A stretch of 22,103 nt of DNA, from contig CAYMLQ010000057.1 in NCBI GenBank assembly GCA_964390795.1, positions 1-22,103 of the forward strand, written 5' to 3'. Positions 1-8,600 of this stretch are shown here, piece after piece (position 1 is the stretch's first letter; the number at the start of each line of letters is the position of its first letter). A program made the position numbers and the translations under genes. The stretch is from CAYMLQ01 sp964390795. Its GTDB lineage: Bacteria; Verrucomicrobiota; Kiritimatiellia; RFP12; UBA1067. Under the pieces are notes generated by a model. The model saw only the letters and a program-made list of their open reading frames with translations. It was not told the DNA's origin and did not search any database.

Positions 1-60
1 AAGTAATTCCGCATGGGTAAGGGTAAATAGTGCCGCCTATGGGATGCTAGTGAAAACGAA

Positions 61-151
61 TGACAGCGGGGGCCGGGGCCGAGCCCGCCTTCGGCCCTGC
101 GGGCCGCCCCCTGCGGGGGACAGGCGGGCTCGGCCCCGGCCCCCGCTGTCA
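61..151. repeat. Large perfect inverted repeat with two hairpins at its tip (Y/T-shaped fold)
   Basis: Bases 61-90 and 122-151 are exact reverse complements (30 bp, almost all G/C). The 31-base interval contains two further perfect 5-bp hairpins, each closing a TGC loop: 93-97 with 101-105, and 107-111 with 115-119. The predicted single-strand fold is a long stem topped by two short arms. No T-tract follows either side, so a simple rho-independent terminator is not supported. The function is unknown; a dispersed palindromic repeat or a miniature mobile element is plausible. Confidence 0.85.
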
Positions 152-253
152 GCGCCTCCCCCCGGCCACACTCACGTCCTGCCCCCTTGCGCCGCCCCCG
201 CCCGCTGGCAGTCCGGCTCTCCTGACCGGCTCACAGATACTTTTCAACAAACC

Positions 254-281
254 TTGACAGTCCGCTTTTGCACTTTGCAAT
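254..281 (+). promoter_or_regulatory. Possible sigma-70-like promoter upstream of the xylanase gene
   Basis: A perfect TTGACA (-35) lies at 254-259. A weak TGCAAT (4 of 6 matches to TATAAT) lies at 276-281, giving a 16-base spacer. It is about 240 bases before the xylanase start, with palindromic repeat A in between, so the link to that gene is uncertain. In GC-rich DNA the intact -35 box is noteworthy, but the weak -10 keeps confidence low. Confidence 0.25.
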
Positions 282-296
282 TGTGTCCGCTTTTGC
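260..296 (+). repeat. 12-bp direct repeat pair
   Basis: The 12-mer GTCCGCTTTTGC occurs at 260-271 and again at 285-296, 25 bases apart start to start. The first copy overlaps the possible -35/-10 spacer. It could be an operator with two binding sites, or the remains of an insertion-sequence end with repeated terminal motifs. Nothing in the window decides between these. Confidence 0.6.
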
Positions 297-341
297 TCCG
301 CCCCCGACACCACGAACTCCACGGGGCAACGCTGCCGTGAA

Positions 342-417
342 CCGGGGCCGGCTAAAGCCGGGACAACATGCGGACGCGCAGGCCCGCGCTGACAAGGCAT
401 GTTGTCCCGGCTTCAGC
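342..417. repeat. Dispersed palindromic repeat, copy A
   Basis: Arms 351-371 and 397-417 are 21-bp reverse complements with one mismatch (A in the left arm where G would pair; a wobble-type change). The 25-base loop contains a small GCGC/GCGC hairpin (376-379 with 386-389). The sequence is clearly related to copy B at 2472-2555: both read CCGGGGCCGGCT.AAGCCGG.ACAAC on the left and TGTTGT.CCGGCTTCAG on the right, with a CGGACG...GCAGGCC core. The two copies bracket the xylanase gene. Confidence 0.85.
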
Positions 418-522
418 ACCACAATGTGCCAAGTCATTTTCCGCCTAGCTCAGGAAGCCCGACGCTTGCCGAGGCAAGGGTAAAACGGTAAAGTGCCCGG
501 CATCCAAATCGAAAGGGGTTTC

Positions 523-2313
523 ATGAACCTGAACGCGCTTCTTCTCGCGACTCTGCTGCCGGCTCTTTTTCTCTCCGCATCGCCTGTGCCCGAAGGCGGC
601 ACTCCGGTCGTCCCGACCAACGCCATCGCCACGCTGCGGGCGGTCGCCACGTCGAAATACGGAACCCTGACGCGCGTCAAGGTCGAGGGCCAGCCGTTCG
701 CCGAAGCCGTGCGCTGCGAGATCGCCGCACGCACCGCCCACCCGTGGGACATCCAGTTCCAGTTCAGAACCACGCGCACTGTCGAGCAAGGCGAGGTGCT
801 CTGGGCACGTTTCTACGCACGCATGCTCTCCGCCAAAACCGAGAGCGGCGAGGGCCGCGTCTGTGTGATCTTCGAAAAGAACAGCCCGCCGAACGACAAG
901 TCGCTGAGCTTCGACCTCGACCTCGGTCGCGAGTGGAAAGAGTACTTCTTCCCGTTCACGTCGCGCGGCACCTACGAGGCCGGAAAAGCCTCTGCCGGTT
1001 TCCACCTCGGCGCGCTGGAGCAGACTGTCGAGATCGCCGATTTCGAGGTCTTCACCTTCGGCAAAGGCTACGACATGAGCCGCCTTCCGCGCACGAAGAT
1101 CGCCTACGCCGGACAGGCCCTGGACGCGCCGTGGCGCGCGGCGGCCGACGCCCGCATCGAACAGCTCCGCAAAGGCGCTCTCACGGTCGCCGTGACCGAC
1201 GCGTCGGGCGGACCGCTGGCCGGCGCGAAAGTCAGCGTCGCCATGCGGCGGCACGCGTTCGGCTGGGGCTCTTGTGTCACGGTGAAAAACCTCCTGCGGC
1301 AAGACGCGGACGGTGAGAAGTACCGCTCGATCATCGAACAAAACTACACCCGCGTCGTGTTCGAGAACGACCTCAAATGGCAGAGCTGGGACAACCCTGC
1401 CAACCATGCGAAGATCCTTCAGGCTACCGACTGGCTGCGTGCGCGGAACATCGAGGTGCGCGGCCACTGCCTCGTCTGGCCCTCGTGGAAGAACACGCCG
1501 CGGGACCTGCAGCGCCTCAAGGATAATCCCGAAGACCTGCGCCTGCGGATCACCAACCATATCACTAACGAGGTCGCCACCATGAAAGGCCGCCTCGTGG
1601 ACTGGGACGTCATCAACGAACCCTACAACAACAACGACGTGATGAAGATCTTGGGTGACAGCGAGATGATCGCCTGGTTCAAACTCGCCCGCCAGTACGA
1701 TCCCGACGTGAAACTGACGCTGAATGACTACGCGATTCTCTCCGCAGGCGGCATGGACAAAGCCCATCAGGACCACTTCGAGAAGACGCTGCGCTTCCTC
1801 AAGGACGGCGGCGCCCCCATCACAGGCCTCGGCATGCAGGCGCACTTCGGCGGCACGCCCACGCCGCCCGAGCGGATGCTTGCGATCCTCGACCGCTATG
1901 CCGCGCTCGGACTCGACATCTCCATCACCGAGCACGATATCGACACCGAGGATGAGGCGCTCCAGGCCGACTTCACCCGCGACTTCCTGACCACGGTCTT
2001 CAGCCATCCGTCGGTGACGTCAATTCTGACGTGGGGTTTCTGGGAGAAGTCGCACTGGCGGCCCAATGCGGCCTACTACCGCGACGACTGGTCGCTCACA
2101 CCCGCCGGCCAGGCCTGGCTCGACCTCGTGATGAAAAAGTGGTGGACGAACGCGGCGCTCGAAACCGCTGCGGACGGCACGGCCCGCACGCGCGGCTTCC
2201 TCGGCGACTACGAGATCACCGTCACGCACAACGGCGTCACGAAGACAGTGCCCGCCAAGTTGACGAAAGCGGGCGCGGTGGTTCAGATCCGGTTAGCTTC
2301 ACCCGGCGCGTGA
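523..2313 (+). CDS. Secreted GH10 endo-1,4-beta-xylanase with N-terminal carbohydrate-binding-like domain
   Basis: Predicted to hydrolyse internal beta-1,4 bonds of xylan by the retaining mechanism, outside the cytoplasm. The 596-residue product starts with a hydrophobic signal (residues 1-20, cut near LFLSA-SP) that lacks the usual basic residues. Residues about 25-185 look like a galactose-binding-type jelly-roll, as in CBM4/9-like modules. A short beta segment (218-250, ending RRHAFGWGS) leads into the GH10 barrel, about 245-545. Family motifs are present: RGHCLVWPSW (313-322), WDVINEPYNN with acid/base Glu366, ISITEHDID with nucleophile Glu470, and TWGFWEKSHW (503-512). A short beta-rich tail follows. 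The start at 523 is chosen over an in-frame GTG at 493 because GAAAGGGG lies just before it and the signal peptide starts there. It is the only plus-strand gene seen, convergent with the minus-strand operon. Family assignment is very safe; xylan as substrate is inferred. Confidence 0.95.
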   Translation: MNLNALLLATLLPALFLSASPVPEGGTPVVPTNAIATLRAVATSKYGTLTRVKVEGQPFAEAVRCEIAARTAHPWDIQFQFRTTRTVEQGEVLWARFYARMLSAKTESGEGRVCVIFEKNSPPNDKSLSFDLDLGREWKEYFFPFTSRGTYEAGKASAGFHLGALEQTVEIADFEVFTFGKGYDMSRLPRTKIAYAGQALDAPWRAAADARIEQLRKGALTVAVTDASGGPLAGAKVSVAMRRHAFGWGSCVTVKNLLRQDADGEKYRSIIEQNYTRVVFENDLKWQSWDNPANHAKILQATDWLRARNIEVRGHCLVWPSWKNTPRDLQRLKDNPEDLRLRITNHITNEVATMKGRLVDWDVINEPYNNNDVMKILGDSEMIAWFKLARQYDPDVKLTLNDYAILSAGGMDKAHQDHFEKTLRFLKDGGAPITGLGMQAHFGGTPTPPERMLAILDRYAALGLDISITEHDIDTEDEALQADFTRDFLTTVFSHPSVTSILTWGFWEKSHWRPNAAYYRDDWSLTPAGQAWLDLVMKKWWTNAALETAADGTARTRGFLGDYEITVTHNGVTKTVPAKLTKAGAVVQIRLASPGA

Positions 2314-2316
2314 AGC

Positions 2317-2375
2317 CGCGAATGAACGCGAATGGATGGCTCTGTTCAATTCGTGTGATTCGCGTGATTCGTGGG
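2317..2375. repeat. 9-bp tandem repeat with partially complementary upstream arm
   Basis: Three near-identical 9-mers, ATTCGTGTG, ATTCGCGTG and ATTCGTGGG, lie at 2349-2357, 2358-2366 and 2367-2375. Bases 2317-2334 (GCGAATGAACGCGAAT-like) are imperfectly complementary to them, so the unit can fold as a loose stem-loop directly after the xylanase stop codon. From memory, similar ATTCGTG-type repeats are common between genes in PVC bacteria; this was not searched. Confidence 0.65.
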
Positions 2376-2417
2376 CAGACAACTTGATGTTATGGACGAG
2401 TGAAACGTCTCTGGTGG

Positions 2418-2438
2418 GGACGCCTCCCCGAGGCGTCC
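2418..2438. repeat. 8-bp stem-loop
   Basis: GGACGCCT (2418-2425) and AGGCGTCC (2431-2438) form a perfect stem around a 5-base loop CCCCG. An alternative pairing GGGGA/TCCCC overlaps it. It lies between the tandem 9-mers and palindromic repeat B. No T-tract follows, so a terminator role is only possible. Confidence 0.6.
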
Positions 2439-2471
2439 GCAATGAAGTCCACTGCGGTTACGCACGTACGG

Positions 2472-2555
2472 ACCGGGGCCGGCTGAAGCCGGTACAACGT
2501 ACGGACGCCGCAGGCCTGGGCTGCCAAGGCTTGTTGTACCGGCTTCAGCCGGCCC
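2472..2555. repeat. Dispersed palindromic repeat, copy B
   Basis: Arms 2476-2498 and 2533-2555 are perfect 23-bp reverse complements around a 34-base loop. The sequence is homologous to copy A (342-417). A direct 10-mer ACGTACGGAC occurs at 2464-2473 and 2497-2506. The compensated differences between copies (TAC/GTA here against GAC/GTC in copy A within both arms) suggest that the pairing itself is conserved. It lies between the 3' ends of two convergent genes, about 45 bases past the stop codon of the NHL-protein gene on the minus strand. Confidence 0.88.
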
Positions 2556-2600
2556 AAAGCACCTGTCCCCATCGTCAGCTTCAGTACCGAAATGTGCCGC

Positions 2601-5600
2601 CTACTCGCCTGTCGACACCTTCCAGAACTTCGCGCGCACGCCATCGACCGCGCCCGTGTAGCTGTTGAAGGGCGGCGACGCCGGGAGACCCGCCTGCTGG
2701 ACGGTGAACCCTGTCAGCAGGTTCGTGGACTGGTACACGGTGTAGAGGTGGTTTGCGATGCTGGTCCAGCGAATGACGGGCACTCCGCCTGTTCCAGCCG
2801 TTTCGATGGCGACGATGGCGGGAGCCGGCTCGACGACATCGCTGACCGTGATCGTGAACGCCTTCTCATACCACAGGCCGCCCTGGTCGGTCGCGCGGAT
2901 ACGGATGCTGTAGCTGCTCTTGGACTCAAAGTTGAAACTCGCGAAGGTCAGAAGCGCGTTACCGCTGATGCTGAACGAACCGTTGTCCGCGCTGCCCGTG
3001 CCGGCGACCAGCGTGTACGTGAAGGTGTCCGCAACGTCCGGATCGGTCGCGCTGAGCGTGCCCACGAGACTGCCTGACGGTTGGTTCTCGGCTACGCCCG
3101 AGGCCGAAAGGACGATGTTCGTGGGGGCTCGGTTCGCGCTGACAACCGTGGTGTCGAAGCTGAGGATTTGGCCATAGAACGTTCCGTACACGTTGGTGAC
3201 CATCGAGCGGAAATAGTAGTTGGTTCCAGGCTGCAGGTCGGTGAGCGCCTTGCTCACTTGAACCTCGCCCGACCCCGTGACGCCGCCCTGCGCCAAGACG
3301 GTCACGAACGTGCTCAGATTCACGTTCGTCGAGTACTGGAAGAACGCGTCAGCACGGACGCCGTTGGGGTTGACGCTGGCGTGAAGTGTGGCCACCGTAC
3401 TGGAGACCGCATCGGCCTCCAACGTGGTGATCGCGGGCGTCACCGCTACGGCGATCACGAACGCCTTCTCAAACCACAGCCCGCCCAAGTCCGTGGAACG
3501 GGCCCTCACGCTGTAACTGCTCTTCACCGCGTTCGTGAAACTCGCCAGGGTCCGGAGCGTGCCGTTGCTGACGCTGAACGCGCCGTTGTCGGTGCTGCCG
3601 GTGCCGGAAACCAGCGTGTAGACGAAGGCGTCGCCGCTGTCCGCGTCCGCCGTGCTGAACGTGCCCACGACGGTGCCCGGCGGCTGTTTTTCGGCCACCT
3701 GCGAGGGGGAGAGGGTGAGGCCGGTGGGGGCGGTGTAAGCGGGAGTGGAGAAACTGAGGATCGGGCCGTAGACCGTACCGGACTCGTTGGTGAGCAGCAC
3801 GCGGTAGTAGTAGTTCGCTCCGGGCTGCAACCCGGTGAGCGCCAAACTCACTTGGACGTCGCCCACCCCCGTGACTCCGCTCTGCGCCAGCATGCCGGGC
3901 GGAGGGCCGATCATTCGGATGCGCTCATTATTGGTATCCGCCACGTAGATGTTGCCCGCAGCATCCATTGCCAAGCCCCCCGGGTTACGGAACCTCGCAG
4001 TTGGGAGGGGCCCATCCTGGAAATCGTAGGAGTTTCCCGTCACGGTTGTCACCGCGCCCTCAGCGGTTATTCTCCGGATGCGGCTGTTGAACGTATCCGC
4101 CACATAGACGTGACCCGTGCTATCCAGAGTCAAACCGTACGGATAGAAGAACTTTGCCGCCGTTCCAGACCCGTCAGCATACCCACCGCTTGATCCCGCG
4201 AGTGTGGTCACCGCGCCGTTCGGAGCGACTTTGCGAATACGGTGGCTGTTCATGTCCGCCACAAAGACATTGCCCGCGCCGTCCACCGCTACGCCCAGCG
4301 GAAGGTTGAAAGACGCCGCCGTATTGGTGCCATCTGAAGAGCCCGCCGTTCCGGACCCCGCCAACGTGGTTACCGTGCCATTCGGCGTGATTTTGCGAAT
4401 CCGATTGTTCCCGCTGTCACCCACGTACACGTTTCCCGCACCATCCAAAACCACGCCGGACGGGGCATTGAAACACGCCACCGTGTTGGTGCCGTCCGAG
4501 AAGCTTCTCAAGCCCGAACCTGCCAGTGAGGTCACCTCGCCGGACGGGGTGATCTTGCGAATGCGGTGGTTGTTGGCGTCCGCCACATACACGTTACCCG
4601 CACCATCCAACGCCACGCCGCAGGGACTGCTGAACTTCGCCGCGCTGCCGGAACCGTTAAGGAAGCCCGCCTCACCCGTTCCCGCCAGCGTGCTTACCGC
4701 ACCGTTCGGTGCGATCTTACGGATGCGATGGTTGTCGGTATCCGCCACATACGCATTACCCGCTCCGTCCACCGCCACACCAAGCGGATTTTTGAAACTC
4801 GCTTGGCGGCCGCTACCGTTGGTGAAACCGGCCACGCCCGACCCCGCCAGCGTACTTACCGTCAGACCCAAAGTCGGGTCGGTCGAATATTGGAAGAGCG
4901 CGTCGACCCGAACTCCGTTGGCGTTGACAGCGCCGTGCAGCGTGCCGCCTGTGAACGTGACCGCGTCGGCCGCCAGCGTGGTAACGACAGGCGGGGGCAG
5001 CACGGTGATCGTGAAGGCCTTCTCCAGCAACAGCCCTTCCAGATCCGTGGTGCGGACCCGCACGCTGTAGCTGCTCCTGACCGCATTCGTGAGGCATGCC
5101 AGCGTCGTGAGCGTCCCATTGCTGACGCTGAACAACCCGTTGTCGGCGGAGCCCATGCCGGCGACCAACGCGTAGCTGAACGCGTCGCCGATATCCGCGT
5201 CCGCGGTGCTGAACACGCCCACGACGGTGCCCGGCGGCTGTTTGTCGCCCACCTGGGCGGGGGAGAGGACGAGGTTCGTCGGTGCGGTGTAGGCGGGTGT
5301 CGCGAAGCTGACGATCTGCCCCCAGACAAACCCGCAGCCGTTGGTGGTCACCGCGCGGCAATAGTACGTGGTGCTGGGCTGTAGGCCGGTGACCGCCAGA
5401 CTCACCTGGACGTTGCCCGATCCCGTGAGGCCGCTTTGCGCCAGAGCGCCGGACGCCAGAACGTCGGGCGGCAACCCGACCTTGCGGATGCGGTGGTTGT
5501 TCAGATCAGCCACATACACGTTGCCCGCGCCATCCACAGCGACGCTCTGCGGCATATTGAACAGGGCTGCCGCACCGTTGCCATCCCGAAAACCGACGTT

Positions 5601-8600
5601 CGAACCGGCCAGCGTGGTCACCGCGCCGGACGGCGAAACTTTACGGATACGGTAATTTTGGACATCCGCCACGTAGACGTTACCCCCCCGATCAACCGCC
5701 ACGCCCGACAGATGATTGAACCAGGCGGCCGCGCCGGAACCATCCGCGAAGCCCTCAAAGCCCGCCCCGGCCAACGTGGTTACCGCGCCGGCCGGCGTGA
5801 TCTTGCGGACGCGGTGGTTTGACTCATCGCCCACATAGACGTTGCCCGCGCCGTCCAACGCTACGCCCGTCGGAGCGCTAAACAGCGCATTCGTACCGGT
5901 ACCGTCCCTGAAGCCGCCGGTTGCCCCGGCCAGCGTGGTCACCGCGCCGACCGGGGAGATCTTGCGGATACGGTTGTTGCCGGCGTCCGCCACGTAGACG
6001 TTACCCGCGCCATCCACAGCGACGCCAGACGGATTGTTGAATCTCGCCGCCGTGCCGCTGCCATCCGCAAAGCCCGCGCTATTTGTGCCAGCCAGCGTGG
6101 TCACCAAGCCGGACGGCGCTATTTTGCGAATGCAGTTGTTGCCGCGTTCCGCCACATAGACGTAACCCGCGCCGTCCACCGCCACGCTCTTCGGGTTATT
6201 GAACTTCGCCGACGCACCGAAACCGTCAGCGAGGCCAGAATCACTCGATCCCGCTACCGTGCTGACCACGCCGGCCGCCGTGACCTTACGGATGCGGTGG
6301 TTGTTATAGTCCGCCACGAACAGGTTGCCCGCGCCGTCCAGCGCCACGCCATACGGTTGGCTGAACGTCGCCACAGCGCCGGAACCGTCATTTGTGCCAG
6401 TCATGCCCGTCCCTGCCAGCGTGTCCACATACGACAAGTTCGAAACGAGCGAATACTGGAAGAGCGCGTCGGCGCGGACGCCGTTGGGGTTGACGCTCGC
6501 GCGGAGGGTCGCCGCCCTCTGCGAGACCGCGTCGGCGACCAGCGTGGTGACCGCCGGGGCGGGCAGGACCGCGAGCGTGAACGCCTTCAGGAAGCGCAGC
6601 CCGGCCCTGTCCGTGGAGCGGATCCTCACGGAGTAACTGCCTTTCACCGCGCCGGAAAAGCCGGAGGACGTGCGGAGCGTGCCGTTGCTGACGCCGAACG
6701 CGCCGTTGTCGGCGTCACCGTCGCCGGCGGCCAGCGTGTAGGTGAAGGTGTCCCCCGCGTCCGGGTCCGCAGTGCCGAGCGTGGCCACAAAGGTATCTGC
6801 GGCCTGGTTCTCGGCCAGGCTGAGCGACGAGAGGGTGATGTCGACGGGGACGCGGTTGGTCGCGCCGGTCGTGGTGAAACTCAGGATGCCGCCGCTTGCC
6901 GCGCCGAAGCCGTTGGTGGCCGAAGCGCGGAAGTAATAGGTGATCCCGGACAGCAGGCCCGTGACGCTCAGGCTCACCGGAACGGCGGACGCCCCCGCAA
7001 GGCCGCTTTGCGCCAGACGGAAGGCGGGCTGCGGCCCGATTTTGCGGACGCGGTTGTTGCCGCTGTCCCCCACATAGACGTTGCCCGCGCCGTCCGCCGC
7101 CACGCCCGACGGGGCGCTGAAACGGGTGCTCGCGCCCGAGCCGTCCGCGAAGCCGCTGACGCCCGAACCCGCCAGTGTGGTCACCGCGCCGGCCGGGGTG
7201 ACCGTGCGGATGCGGCTGTTGCCGCTGTCCGCCACAACCACGTTGCCCGCACCGTCCACAGCCACACCAGACGGATTGTATAATCGAGCCTCCGTACCGC
7301 TGCCATCCGCAAAGCCCGGGCTGTTTGTACCCGCCAGTGTGGTCACCGCGCCGGCCGGAGTGACCTTGCGGATGCGGTGGTTGTCGCTGTCCCCCACATA
7401 GACGTTCCCCGCGCCGTCCACCGCCACGCCCGACGGGCCGCTGAAACGGGCGCTCGCGCCGGGACCGTCCGCGAAGCCGCTGACGCCCGAACCCGCCAAC
7501 GTGGTCACGAACCCGGCCGGGGTGACCGCCCTGATCCGGTGGTTGCCGGTATCCGCCACGTACACGTTGCCCGCGCCGTCCACCGCCACGCCGGACGGCG
7601 AACAGAACGCCGCCGCGGAGCCGGCGCCGTCATCGGAGCCGCTTGCGCCCGAGCCAGCCAGCGTGCTGACGGTGCCGGCCGAAGTGATCTTGCGGATGCG
7701 GTGGTTCCCGCAGTCCGCCACGTACACGTTGCCCGCCGCGTCCACCGCCACGCCCGCCGGACTGCTGAATTTCGCTTCGCTTCCGGATCCGTTTAAGAAG
7801 CCCGCCACCCCCGACCCCGCGAGGGTGCTGACGTCGCCTTCCGGCGTGACCTTGCGGATGCGGTGGTTTGAACTGTCCGCCACGTACACGTTGCCGGCGC
7901 CGTCGGCCGCCACGCCCTTCGGGGCATTCAAGCTCGCCTCGTTGCCGGGGCCGTTCGTGCTGCCTGCGCCGCCCGTCCCCGCGAGCGTGGCCACCCAGGC
8001 GTCCAGGCCCGGGTCGGTCGAATACTGGAAGAACGCGTCGGAACTGAAGCCGTTGGGGTTCACGCTGGCGCGCAGCGTGGCCACCGCGTTGGAGACCGCG
8101 TCGGCGGCCAGCGTGGTGACCGCCGGCGGCGGCGGCACGGTGATCGTGAACGCCTTCTCAAACCACTTCCCGCCCAGATCCGTCGAGCGCGCCCTCATGC
8201 TGTAGCTGCTCTTCACCGCGTTCGTGAAGCTGGCCAGCGTCCGAAGCGTGCCGTTGCTGACGCTGAACGCGCCGTTGTCGGCGTCGCCCGAGCCTGCGGC
8301 CAGCGTGTAGCTGAAGCTGTCCCCGACATCCGTGTCGCTCGAGCTGAACGTGCCCACCGCCGTGCCCGGGGGCTGTTTCTCGGCCACCTGCGTGCAGGAA
8401 AGAGCGATGTCGGTGGGGGCCACGTAGAAGCGGCTGAAGCTCCAGTTCAGGCAGGCGCCGCCGCTGTCGCTGACGGAATAACCGTCCAAGGCGATGTGGC
8501 AGGTGGCCCCGGCGTCGAGCAGATACTCGATGCGGCTGTACATGGCATCGTCGCCGGCAGAGTCGTTGGAGGCTAACTGCTGGAGGTTCGTGAGGCTTGC

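Larger units (their letters stand above)
1..522. other. Non-coding, repeat-rich upstream region of the xylanase gene
   Basis: No convincing gene is visible in these 522 bases. Short open frames here overlap the inverted repeats and have low-complexity, arginine- and proline-rich translations typical of GC-rich non-coding DNA. The region holds a folded inverted repeat (61-151), a pair of 12-bp direct repeats (260-271 and 285-296), and one copy of a palindromic dispersed repeat (342-417). Bases 1-60 show nothing recognisable. A gene ending left of the window cannot be excluded. Confidence 0.8.
2314..2600. other. Convergent intergenic mosaic of short repeats
   Basis: This gap separates the ends of two convergent genes. 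It contains, in order, an imperfect inverted and tandem 9-mer element (2317-2375), an 8-bp hairpin (2418-2438), a 5-bp hairpin (CCGCA 2437-2441 with TGCGG 2453-2457), and palindromic repeat copy B (2472-2555). No gene is supported. The hairpins could stop transcription from both sides, but none has a clear T-tract. Confidence 0.75.

Noticed and set aside
61..151. Inverted repeat as a rho-independent terminator
   Set aside because: No T-tract follows on either strand, and the stem is much longer than typical terminators.
44..483. Short overlapping open frames on both strands of the left region
   Set aside because: They run through perfect inverted repeats and have low-complexity translations; no start with a ribosome binding site and no homology recognised.
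445..2007. A 520-codon open frame antisense to the xylanase gene
   Set aside because: It lies opposite a gene with intact GH10 catalytic motifs. Its translation is rich in R, V, E and H, as expected from the complement of GC-rich codons, and it shows no domain or signal.
2336..2668. A 110-codon plus-strand frame beyond the xylanase
   Set aside because: It is composed of the dispersed repeats and runs into the end of the convergent NHL gene.
3900..7995. Regular ~160-bp tandem repeats as a CRISPR array or satellite
   Set aside because: The repeats are coding, in frame, diverged and match NHL blades; unit length and absence of unique spacers exclude CRISPR.
3081..8205. Several plus-strand open frames of 100-370 codons across the NHL gene
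   Set aside because: They recur with the period of the NHL and cadherin repeats and give repetitive R/A/V/H-rich or P/S/T/A-rich translations. They are shadows of the repeats on the other strand.
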